Below are positions 23,991 to 30,598 of a stretch of 35,756 bases of DNA, piece by piece. The translations under genes were made by a program, and so were the position numbers. The stretch's first letter is position 1. Every line of letters begins with the position of its first letter. The notes beneath the pieces are model-generated. The model was not told where the DNA came from. It did no database searches and worked only from the letters and a program-made list of their open reading frames with translations. Source of the stretch: Negativicutes bacterium (lineage in GTDB: Bacteria; Bacillota; Negativicutes; Anaeromusales; Anaeromusaceae); contig SAAJ01000028.1 of assembly GCA_009929485.1 (NCBI GenBank), positions 1 through 35,756 on the forward strand. The letters are read 5' to 3'.

Positions 23991-24164
23991 CGGCGGCAAT
24001 GCTTGCATTTGAGACTTTTTGGAGCAAGCCGGTCCGCAGGACGCAAATACTAGCTGAGGAGGATCACAGTTTCGCCTGTTTGAGCGCAGCGAGTTAAGAA
24101 ACTGCCGCCTTAGCCAGCATTTGCGAGGCGAGCGCAAACCTTGTCTCAAATACAAGCATGCCGT
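23991..24164 (+). repeat. Long-hairpin intergenic element, copy 2
   Basis: Arms GCGGCAATGCTTGCATTTGAG (about 23993) and the inverted CTCAAATACAAGCATGCCG (24146-24163) enclose an inner hairpin with CAGTTTC (24067-24073) and GAAACTG (24098-24104) and the same GAGCGCAGCGAGTT loop as copy 1. Where the arms differ from copy 1 they usually differ on both sides (ATTG/CAAT against CTTG/CAAG). The rest of the gap 23788-24238 holds the ftsW promoter, repeat copy 8 and the trmB terminator. I see no gene in it. Confidence 0.75.
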
Positions 24165-24204
24165 CTATTTTACAATAATACTTTCTTTACATAGCAAAAC
24201 ATAG

Positions 24205-24237
24205 CAAAAAAGCGGCCGCAGCAGCGTCCGCTTTTTT
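24205..24237. terminator. Terminator of trmB
   Basis: AAAAAAGCGG pairs with CCGCTTTTTT, extended by an internal CG/CG pair. Poly-A and poly-T flanks make it bidirectional. It is 2 nt from the trmB stop codon. Confidence 0.8.
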
Positions 24238-24238
24238 G

Positions 24239-24883
24239 CTATTCCAGCACCACCACACACCGACAGATCGGCGTGCCTTTGCTTGAAAATTTTTCTTCGT
24301 ATTCCGTCATAATATTGTCCGGTCGCGCATCGGCAACCAAATCAAAGGTTACGTCTTTCATCGGCAAACCGGCCTCAGCAAACTGCTCCAGTGAAAAATC
24401 AAAGAGTCCTCGATTGTCCGTCTTAAAATGAATTTCCCCGCCCTTTTTAACCACCCGGCGGTACAGCGCCAGAAAGTCGACATGTGTCAACCGCCGTTTG
24501 GCATGGCGTTTCTTCGGCCAGGGGTCGCAAAAATTGATAAACAAACGATCAATTTCTCCCGGCGCAAAGAGTTCCTCCAAACGAGCCACATCGGCTTCCA
24601 TCAGGCGCAAATTGGCAATCTCCGCCTCTTTGGCCTTTTCGAGAGCATAGTAAATTACCTCCAGCTCCCGCTCAATCCCCAGATAGTTCACATGGCTGTC
24701 GCGCAAAGCCATTTGACTGACAAAACGCCCTTTGCCTGTGCCCACTTCCACATGCAATGGCGCGGTCCTGCCAAAGACCTCCGCCCATCGCCCCTTATAG
24801 GTCGCTCCGTCTTCAAAACGCACCAGCCAATCGCTAAAATTATCCAGCGCTGCCGGTATCCATGATTTTCTGCGCAGTCTCAA
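24239..24883 (-). CDS. trmB: tRNA (guanine-N7-)-methyltransferase
   Basis: Transfers a methyl group from S-adenosylmethionine to N7 of G46 in tRNA. Motifs: PLHVEVGTGKGRFVSQMA (SAM binding), NLRLMEADVARL, INFCDPWPKKRHAKRRLTH (the conserved catalytic and tRNA-binding region), GGEIHFKTDN. The TTG at 24883 is chosen as start: GGAGG stands 7 nt before it and the resulting 214 residues are the normal length (LRLRRKSWIPA is the usual N-terminus). An upstream reading frame would add 19 residues without a site. It follows the AAA+ regulator, with a terminator on the regulator side of a short gap. Confidence 0.95.
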   Translation of the reverse strand: MRLRRKSWIPAALDNFSDWLVRFEDGATYKGRWAEVFGRTAPLHVEVGTGKGRFVSQMALRDSHVNYLGIERELEVIYYALEKAKEAEIANLRLMEADVARLEELFAPGEIDRLFINFCDPWPKKRHAKRRLTHVDFLALYRRVVKKGGEIHFKTDNRGLFDFSLEQFAEAGLPMKDVTFDLVADARPDNIMTEYEEKFSSKGTPICRCVVVLE

Positions 24884-24909
24884 CGTCGTTCCTCCATTGC
24901 TTATAAATA

Positions 24910-24966
24910 AAAGAGAGTTGACAGGAGGATACCATGACACATTCCTCCTGTCAACCCTGCTTCTGC
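24910..24966 (-). terminator. Terminator of the AAA+ regulator gene
   Basis: GTTGACAGGAGGA (24917-24929) pairs with TCCTCCTGTCAAC (24953-24965), 13 bp with a 23-nt loop. TCTCTTTTATTTAT follows on the minus strand. Confidence 0.7.
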
Positions 24967-24980
24967 TTCTAAAATTGCCC

Positions 24981-26897
24981 TCAGGTGCCGCTCTTGGTCA
25001 AGCCGTACTTTTTAAGGTACCGGTACAACGTCACCCGGCTGACATCCAGCATATTCGCCAAACGACTGATATTGCCGCCTGCCGTCTGCCAGGCCTTGAC
25101 AAAGACCGCTCGGTCTTCTTTCCACTCGTTGCCGAACGCCGGCTCGGTCACCATTTTGATATCCCCAGGCTGAATTTCATTGCTTTCCGTATGGAAGAAA
25201 GCATGCTCCACCGCCACCTGCAATTGCTTGATATTGCCGGGCCATTCGTAATTAAGAAGCGCTTCGATGGCATCTTCGCGGAACGTTTTTTCCGGTAAAT
25301 GATGCTGTTCCGCCAACTCTTGAATAATATGACTGGCAATAAGAGGAATATCTTCCCGCCGCAAACGCAGCGGAGGAATACGAATGGTGTGTTTCGCCAA
25401 GACTTCGTATAACTCGTATAAGAAGGCGCCTCGCTCGCTCAAGCGTTTAAGATCGCTGTCGCAAGAAGCAATCAGACGTACATCAAAGGAGCGGGGAATG
25501 GTTTCCCCGTTGCGGTGAAAAACGCCGGTTTGCATCGCCGCAAACAAGCGCTGCGCCACCTGCATCGGCATTTTTTCAATTTCATCTAAGAACAGCGTGC
25601 CGCCGTTAGCCAATTCCAGTTTTCCCGGACGTCCGTCTCCCTCGGGCAAGCCAAAGCCGAAGAGCTCATTTTCCAATACCTCTGACGGTAAATCCCCGCA
25701 TTTTACGGAAATGAGCGGTCCTGCCGCCCGCGGGCTGGCTTGGTGCATGCCGTGCGCCAAACGTTCCTTGCCGGAACCAGGCTCGCCTTGCAGCATTACA
25801 TGGTACGTATTGCGAGCCAAGCGCGCCGCCCGGTCTTTCATAGCCGTAAAGTTCACCGTCTGTCCCACCATGCTGGACAGATTGTATCTGGCGCTGAAAC
25901 CTACTGCGTGCGCCACAAGGGTCCGCAAGTCTTCGATAGGCAGCGACAAAGCGACCACGCTGCCGACCTCCTGCTCTTCGCCGCGCTCCATTGGCACAAT
26001 GGTAGTAATATCTTCGTACGTTTTGCTGTTGGTAATCCAAGTAACCGCCTTGTTGTAAGACGGAATACCCTGAAAGCCCTTGTAAATTGGCGTATGTTTG
26101 TAATTCAACAAGACATTTTCCAAATTCGGCGGCTCGTCTTCTCTGGCCTGAATGCCCAGCTCGCCCAGACGGCTCTGACCCAACCGGTTGGCATAGGTCA
26201 CTTCCCCGCCAGCTTGAATCTGGTACACCGCAAAAGAAGCTGCATCCAAAATCGCGTTTTTCGACGCCAAGCGATATTGAACCTGCAAATAGCTTTCCAG
26301 GGCGTATTTCAAGCCCAGCACGGTAGACACTAATGCATCATACGGCAACGGCTCGCGATCCGCCGCCACCAACGCTAGAATGTATTGCATCCGCCCGCCC
26401 GCCATGACCGGCGCCGAACAAGCATCGCTGTTTTGGCATTCCCGAATCCACATTTCCGGTCCGAAGAGCAAAAAGGGAACTTGGTGCTCATAGGCGATGC
26501 TAATGCTGGATGTGCCGATATCTTTAGGAGACAGCCTTGTGCCTGGGGTATCAATCGTAGAAATTTGATAAAAAGGCATAGCATAGCTGCGCAGCACATA
26601 GCATTCTTCATCCAAAAGAAGCAGGCTTAGGTTGTGGTTCGTGAAAAATTCCCGCACCGTTTGGTAATATTCGTCTACATACTGAATAGCCGCTTGATGA
26701 CGCCCCTGGCGCAAACGAAATTCCTCTTTGCCAAGGCGAGGCAAACCCTCCAAGCGAGCTGAACCTACTTTCCAGTCGCGGCTTTTCTGCCAAGATTCCG
26801 CCACATAAGGATGCACATTGGCGTCCATAACGCCTTCTTCCATAAATTTACGATAATACGTTTCTAATTTCTCTTTACTCCGTTTTTCACGGATCAT
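24981..26897 (-). CDS. AAA+ enhancer-binding-type regulator lacking GAFTGA
   Basis: A 638-residue regulator with the layout of AcoR/DhaR-type sigma-54 activators: N-terminal GAF-like sensor (about 60-200), PAS-like segment (about 215-320), AAA+ domain (about 345-570), and a Fis-type HTH at the end (GGNISRLANMLDVSRVTLYRYLKKYGL). Walker A is intact (GEPGSGKE, from 371) and so is Walker B (GGTLFLDEIEKM). But the loop after ENELFG reads FGLPEGDGRPGKLELANGG, without the GAFTGA that contacts sigma-54, and the arginine-finger region reads AFLYELYEVLAKHTIRIPPL instead of FR-x-DLYYRL. It probably does not activate sigma-54 polymerase; a TyrR-like action at sigma-70 promoters is an inference. Its own promoter is sigma-A type. 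Targets unknown. Confidence 0.9.
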   Translation of the reverse strand: MIREKRSKEKLETYYRKFMEEGVMDANVHPYVAESWQKSRDWKVGSARLEGLPRLGKEEFRLRQGRHQAAIQYVDEYYQTVREFFTNHNLSLLLLDEECYVLRSYAMPFYQISTIDTPGTRLSPKDIGTSSISIAYEHQVPFLLFGPEMWIRECQNSDACSAPVMAGGRMQYILALVAADREPLPYDALVSTVLGLKYALESYLQVQYRLASKNAILDAASFAVYQIQAGGEVTYANRLGQSRLGELGIQAREDEPPNLENVLLNYKHTPIYKGFQGIPSYNKAVTWITNSKTYEDITTIVPMERGEEQEVGSVVALSLPIEDLRTLVAHAVGFSARYNLSSMVGQTVNFTAMKDRAARLARNTYHVMLQGEPGSGKERLAHGMHQASPRAAGPLISVKCGDLPSEVLENELFGFGLPEGDGRPGKLELANGGTLFLDEIEKMPMQVAQRLFAAMQTGVFHRNGETIPRSFDVRLIASCDSDLKRLSERGAFLYELYEVLAKHTIRIPPLRLRREDIPLIASHIIQELAEQHHLPEKTFREDAIEALLNYEWPGNIKQLQVAVEHAFFHTESNEIQPGDIKMVTEPAFGNEWKEDRAVFVKAWQTAGGNISRLANMLDVSRVTLYRYLKKYGLTKSGT

Positions 26898-26987
26898 GGC
26901 TTTTCCTCCGTTTCACGCCTTTCTTGGGCCGCGCTGCTCACTTTACAAACAGCCGCTCTTTTCTGGCGGAAAAATCTAACAATTTAC

Positions 26988-27016
26988 ATTGTACAGTACT
27001 TTTTACAAAAATACAA
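26988..27016 (-). promoter_or_regulatory. Promoter of the AAA+ regulator gene
   Basis: On the minus strand: -35 TTGTAT (27011-27016), a 17-nt spacer and -10 TACAAT (26988-26993). It is a good sigma-A promoter about 90 nt before the ATG, within a 245-nt gap that also holds a terminator-like hairpin at 27108. Confidence 0.65.
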
Positions 27017-27107
27017 GCGTATTAGACGCCAATTCGTAACTTCAGGAAAAATCCCTACAGTCTTTTCCCCACAAACTATACAATTTAGAAGAAAAGCAAC
27101 ATAAGAG

Positions 27108-27133
27108 CAGCCTGCGCCGCAAAGCGCAGGCTG
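27108..27133. terminator. Terminator-like hairpin after the NYN gene
   Basis: CAGCCTGCGC (27108-27117) pairs perfectly with GCGCAGGCTG (27124-27133) around a 6-nt loop. The T-rich tract on the minus strand is loose (CTCTTATGTTGCTTTTC), so efficiency is uncertain. Confidence 0.5.
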
Positions 27134-27142
27134 TTTAATCGT

Positions 27143-27958
27143 TCAATTCTCTTTAGCCAATTCCACTTTCACCAAAAAACAGGTGCCCTGCCGTTCCAGC
27201 CGGAAAAGGCGCGGGTATTTCTTTAGAAATTTGGATAGCTGCTTGCCCTGCCCTGCGGGCAAAGCAAAATCCTCCTGTTCTTCCTTGAGGCGCTGACCTA
27301 GCACGGATCCCCCTACCCAATCCTGTTTCGTTTCTTCCTTGAGACGCAGATACATATCGATGATCTGCGCCATGGGCCGCTGCACTTCCTCTGCCAGCTC
27401 GCCTACCGCCGTGCGAAGTTCTCGCCGTTCCTTGCTGCGTCCCGCCAGTTCCGGCACCGTCCGCGCCGCTACGGATTTGCTTTTTTTATCCGGCGCTTCA
27501 AAAAAAGCAGTGTACGCACTGCGCAGGCTTTCTTTAACCTGCATGTGTCCGGCGCCATAAATCGGCACCCCTTTTTCCCGCACCCGCAACGCCAGAAAGC
27601 GAAAATCCGAATCATTCGAAACGATAACCAGCGCATGCACATTGCCTAGGAATACTAGCTCCATAGCCTCGATCGCCAAGGCAATATCCGCCGTATTTTT
27701 ACCGCTGGTTCCGGCGGGAGTATGCACAACTGACACGCCATTTTCCATGGTAAAATTCCGCCATTCACTGCGCGTCAAATCTAGATGCGACCAGTCTGCA
27801 TAAGCGCGACAAAGAATAACCTCTCCCAGCTCCGCCGCTTTTGTTAAAGCAAAGCGCGCTAAGTCCAAATGTATATTTTCTGCGTCAAACAGCACAGCCA
27901 CTCGCTGCTGCCGATGCCGCCGCCACTGAAGCGTACTTGTTAGAACATTAATTCCCAT
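27143..27958 (-). CDS. NYN domain (PIN-like) protein with a C-terminal OST-HTH-like region
   Basis: A 271-residue cytoplasmic protein. Residues about 17-150 are a NYN domain of the LabA type, a PIN-like nuclease fold: VAVLFDAENIHLDLARFA, IALAIEAMELVF, ALVIVSNDSDFRFLALRVREKGVPIYGAG. The acidic residues (DAEN, NDSDF) that would bind metal are present. The C-terminal part from about 175 (LRTAVGELAEEVQRPMAQIIDMY ... LGQRLKEE ... LSKFLKKYPRLFRLERQG) looks like an OST-HTH/LOTUS module, an RNA-binding winged helix. RNA processing is therefore likely, but the substrate is unknown. AGGAAGG precedes the ATG. It has its own extended -10 promoter after gnd. Confidence 0.85.
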   Translation of the reverse strand: MGINVLTSTLQWRRHRQQRVAVLFDAENIHLDLARFALTKAAELGEVILCRAYADWSHLDLTRSEWRNFTMENGVSVVHTPAGTSGKNTADIALAIEAMELVFLGNVHALVIVSNDSDFRFLALRVREKGVPIYGAGHMQVKESLRSAYTAFFEAPDKKSKSVAARTVPELAGRSKERRELRTAVGELAEEVQRPMAQIIDMYLRLKEETKQDWVGGSVLGQRLKEEQEDFALPAGQGKQLSKFLKKYPRLFRLERQGTCFLVKVELAKEN

Positions 27959-27993
27959 TTCGGCCTTCCTCTCTTTTGGTGCCTTCCGGAACT

Positions 27994-28002
27994 ATTATAC
28001 CA
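27994..28002 (-). promoter_or_regulatory. Extended -10 promoter of the NYN gene
   Basis: On the minus strand a perfect TATAAT (27994-27999) is preceded by TGG. No good -35 is present. It lies in the short gap after the gnd stop codon, 36 nt before the ATG. Confidence 0.5.
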
Positions 28003-28039
28003 GAGTACACCCGTTGAGGCTATGGAGCCGAAAAGTCTG

Positions 28040-29440
28040 CTACCATTCCGTATGGAAAAATCCTGGGCGGTCCACGCGTTCATAGGTGTGCGCGCCGAAA
28101 TAATCCCGCTGCGCCTGCAGAAGATTCGCCGGCGAAGAAGCCCGGCGATATCCGTCATAGTAAGCCAGGGAGGCCCCCATTACCGGGACCGCCAGACCTC
28201 TCTCCACGGCATCGCTCACCAGCAACCGCCATTCATGCTGGCCTCTGCCAAAAGCCGTCACAAAGCGAGGCGCCAGCAGCAAGTTTTTCAAATCCGGCTG
28301 TTCTTGATAAACCGCCGCAATATCTTCTAGTATACGCGCCATCACAATACAACCGGCTCGCCAAACCAACGCCACTTTCGCCAAATCCATTTCCCAGCCG
28401 TACGCCTGACGCGCGGCTTGCAGCAAGGCAAACCCTTGGGCATAACAGCAAAGCTTAGACAAAAACAACGCCTCTTTCAAACGACGTCCGGCATTTTCGC
28501 CGTCCCCAATACCCCAGGTTCCGGTGCCTGGAAGCTCCTGCGCCGCAATCACTCTTTCTTCCTTCAATTGGGATAAATACCTGGCAAAAACCGCTTCAGT
28601 AATGGCTGGCGCCGGCACGCCCAGTTCCAAGGCCGCTTGGCTCGTCCACTGGCCGGTCCCTTTTTGAGCCGCCTTGTCCAAAATGAGATTCACCAGCGCT
28701 TTGCCGGTGTCTTTATCCTTGCGCCGCAGCACTGCCGCCGTGATTTCAATCAGATAGGAACTTAGAATGCCTTTGTTCCACTTCTCAAATAGCTCCGCCT
28801 GTTCTGCTTCCCCTAAATGCAAGGCTTCTTTCATATAAAAATAGCTTTCCGCAATCAACTGCATATCTGCATATTCAATGCCGTTATGAACCATTTTTAC
28901 AAAATGTCCCGCACCGCCGCCGCCAAAATACGCACAACAAGGCGTGCCGTCCTCCGCCTGCGCCGCCATGCGCTTTAAAAGCGGAGCTACCGTCGTATAG
29001 GCCAACGCATCCCCGCCAGCCATTAAGCTAGGCCCCCGCAGAGCGCCTTCTTCCCCGCCGGAAACCCCCAAGCCCAGATAGCGAATGCCGACATCGGCCA
29101 TTTGCTCTTCCCGGCGCTGGGTATCCCGATAATGCGAATTCCCCCCGTCAATCAAGATATCTCCCTCATCCAAAAGAGGAGCGAGTTGATTCAGCATAGA
29201 GTCAACGGCTTCGCCAGCTTTAACCATCAGGAGAATGCGCCGGGGCCGCTCCAGCATACCAGCGAATTCTTCCAAAGAAGCCGCACCGCCTAAAGGAAGC
29301 TCCTCACCTTTCTCCAACAAAGCCGCCACCTTATCCGCCGTGCGATTGTATACAGCTACAGGTACGCCTTTGCCCGCCAAATTCAACGCCAAATTTTGTC
29401 CCATCACCGCCAAGCCAATCAAGCCCATTTGATACTTCAT
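28040..29440 (-). CDS. gnd: 6-phosphogluconate dehydrogenase, decarboxylating
   Basis: Oxidises 6-phosphogluconate to ribulose 5-phosphate and CO2 with NADP+ in the pentose phosphate pathway. The 466 residues are normal length. Motifs: N-terminal Rossmann GLIGLAVMGQNLALNLAGKG with NRT after it, LGLGVSGGEEGALRGPSLMAGG, HFVKMVHNGIEYADMQLIAE (catalytic Lys and His-Asn), ILDKAAQKGTGQWTSQAALELG (family signature) and the C-terminal QRDYFGAHTYERVD. No glucose-6-phosphate dehydrogenase gene is adjacent in the window. A CRP/FNR-like palindrome lies in the divergent intergenic region, but is better placed for the sirohaem protein. Confidence 0.96.
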   Translation of the reverse strand: MKYQMGLIGLAVMGQNLALNLAGKGVPVAVYNRTADKVAALLEKGEELPLGGAASLEEFAGMLERPRRILLMVKAGEAVDSMLNQLAPLLDEGDILIDGGNSHYRDTQRREEQMADVGIRYLGLGVSGGEEGALRGPSLMAGGDALAYTTVAPLLKRMAAQAEDGTPCCAYFGGGGAGHFVKMVHNGIEYADMQLIAESYFYMKEALHLGEAEQAELFEKWNKGILSSYLIEITAAVLRRKDKDTGKALVNLILDKAAQKGTGQWTSQAALELGVPAPAITEAVFARYLSQLKEERVIAAQELPGTGTWGIGDGENAGRRLKEALFLSKLCCYAQGFALLQAARQAYGWEMDLAKVALVWRAGCIVMARILEDIAAVYQEQPDLKNLLLAPRFVTAFGRGQHEWRLLVSDAVERGLAVPVMGASLAYYDGYRRASSPANLLQAQRDYFGAHTYERVDRPGFFHTEW

Positions 29441-29508
29441 TTTCCCACTCCTCCTTTTGCCGCATATACTTACTCACTATTTCGCCTTTTCCCTTAAAAC
29501 ACCTTTTT

Positions 29509-29524
29509 TGTGATCAATCTCACA
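29509..29524. promoter_or_regulatory. CRP/FNR-like site before the sirohaem protein
   Basis: TGTGATCAATCTCACA is a TGTGA-N6-TCACA palindrome. Its centre (29516.5) is 41.5 nt upstream of the start of transcription predicted at about 29558 from the extended -10 at 29543-29551, the distance expected of an activator that touches polymerase at the -35 region. Confidence 0.6.
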
Positions 29525-29542
29525 GCAGACTTTGGCAGGCCA

Positions 29543-29551
29543 TGATATGCT
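29543..29551 (+). promoter_or_regulatory. Extended -10 of the sirohaem protein gene
   Basis: TGA-TATGCT is an extended -10 without a usable -35, as expected when an activator at 29509-29524 replaces it. Confidence 0.45.
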
Positions 29552-29585
29552 AAAGTTATTTTCAAGCATAAGAGGGAGGTCTACC

Positions 29586-30248
29586 ATGTCCAAATTACTC
29601 AGCCAGCTTCCTTTTCTCAAAAATCGTGTAAAATTCCCCGTAACACCGCATATCCCTGGCGGCTTAACAACGCCGGAACAACTGCGCGCCATTGCTGGCG
29701 CAGCGGAAGCCCATCAGGCCGATCTAAAAATTGTCGGCAACAGCATTACCCTCTTAGGCGTCAAAATCGCCGACGGAGAAAAAGTCATTGCTGCTTTAAA
29801 TGTAGAAGGAGAAAGCTTCATCGCCAAAGCCGTGCGCGGCGTCACCATCTGTCCCGGCAAGCCCCATTGTCCCATGGCCCGTCAGGACAGCACTTCCCTG
29901 GGGCTGGAAATGGACAAGCTCCATTTCGGCCGTCCCCTGCCGGGCAAACTGCGTATCGGCCTCAGCGGCTGCCCCAATTGCTGCGCGGAAGTCTTCGTCA
30001 AAGACATTGGCTTTTACGCCGACGCCCAAGGCTTCCATCTCGTCCTGGGAGGCAACGGCGGACGCCAGGCCATTGTGGGCCGCGAAACCGCCAAAAATCT
30101 TTCCGCTGACGAGTGCCTGCAAGTAACCGCTGCCATTCTTGATTTTTTCGAACAGCACGGCCAGGAAAAAGAACGCCTGCGCCAAACCATCGAGCGCGTA
30201 GGCTGGGATGCTTTCTTCCAGGCTATACCGTTAGCGACTAAAAATTAA
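29586..30248 (+). CDS. Small sirohaem/[4Fe-4S] nitrite/sulfite reductase-like protein
   Basis: A 220-residue protein consisting of just the N-terminal ferredoxin-like half-domain and the sirohaem/[4Fe-4S] domain of nitrite and sulfite reductases. The cluster motif is complete: C89-x5-C95 (CPGKPHC) and C129-x3-C133 (GCPNCCA). Full-size assimilatory enzymes are more than twice as long, so this resembles the small monomeric sulfite reductases or the sirohaem-like redox proteins of strict anaerobes; sulfite or nitrite as substrate is not decided. The ATG at 29586 follows GGGAGG; an in-frame start 54 nt upstream lies before the predicted start of transcription. It is a single-gene unit under a likely CRP/FNR-type control, divergent from gnd, with a 3'-end repeat behind it. 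Confidence 0.85.
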   Translation: MSKLLSQLPFLKNRVKFPVTPHIPGGLTTPEQLRAIAGAAEAHQADLKIVGNSITLLGVKIADGEKVIAALNVEGESFIAKAVRGVTICPGKPHCPMARQDSTSLGLEMDKLHFGRPLPGKLRIGLSGCPNCCAEVFVKDIGFYADAQGFHLVLGGNGGRQAIVGRETAKNLSADECLQVTAAILDFFEQHGQEKERLRQTIERVGWDAFFQAIPLATKN

Positions 30249-30265
30249 AAGATTCCGGATAATTT

Positions 30266-30310
30266 AACATGAGTACAGGGAGTAGAGGGAGGGTACGACT
30301 GAGGGTACGA
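30266..30310 (+). repeat. 3'-end repeat, box A with GAGGGTACGA tail (copy 9)
   Basis: Begins AACATGAGT, contains AGTAGAGGGAGGGTACGA, then CTGAGGGTACGA. It lies 17 nt after the stop of the sirohaem gene, in the same direction. Confidence 0.78.
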
Positions 30311-30372
30311 TTCGCACAGAGCAACAGAAGAAAAGTCATAGAAAAGTTATAGAAAATGAGCAAAAATAACAA

Positions 30373-30420
30373 AAGCGCCGGGCCTGGTATTTTTACCAGC
30401 ACCTCGGCGCTTAATTTAAT
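30373..30420. terminator. Terminator after the sirohaem protein gene
   Basis: AAGCGCCG-GGC-CTGGT pairs with ACCAG-CAC-CTCGGCGCTT, with a loop of TATTTTT, followed by AATTTAATTTTT. It has an A-run before it, so it may work in both directions. Confidence 0.75.
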
Positions 30421-30423
30421 TTT

Positions 30424-30505
30424 TGGTTCACGAGCGGTTCAAGAGGACGGTTCTCACGAGTCAGCCCGAGGCAAATTGGTTCAGGAGAACCGTCCCCCTG
30501 AACCA
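30424..30505 (+). repeat. REP-like palindromic element with GGACGGTTCTC
   Basis: GGTTCAAGAGGACGGTTCTC (30436-30455) pairs imperfectly with GAGAACCGTCCCCCTGAACC (30485-30504). Outer GGTTCA and TGAACC extend it. The sequence resembles the 'GGGGACGGTTCT' palindromes scattered through many Firmicute genomes. Those are linked, in REP families, to IS200-like TnpA-REP transposases; none is present in this window. Confidence 0.65.
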
Positions 30506-30510
30506 AAAAA

Positions 30511-30591
30511 CCTCCTGCGTACCCTCACGAGACTCCGATTCTCCTGTTCAAAAATCCCCGTGCCCTCCCTTTACTCACTTTACTCCTGTTT
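30511..30591 (-). repeat. 3'-end repeat, boxes A and B (copy 10, minus strand)
   Basis: On the minus strand box A (AACAGGAGTAAAGTGAGTAA ... GGAGGGCACGG) begins 8 nt after the stop of the FliK-like gene. Box B (GAACAGGAG ... CTCGTGAGGGTACG) follows. It faces copy 9. The 350-nt gap 30249-30598 thus holds two repeats, a terminator and a REP-like palindrome and no gene. Confidence 0.78.
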
Positions 30592-30598
30592 AATTCAT

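Noticed and set aside
25740..26333. Open frame of 197 codons on the plus strand
   Set aside because: Antisense to the AAA+ regulator, no start site and no domain.
26898..27107. Sigma-54 (-24/-12) promoter near the AAA+ regulator
   Set aside because: No GG-N10-GC pattern in a suitable place; a good sigma-A promoter is present instead.
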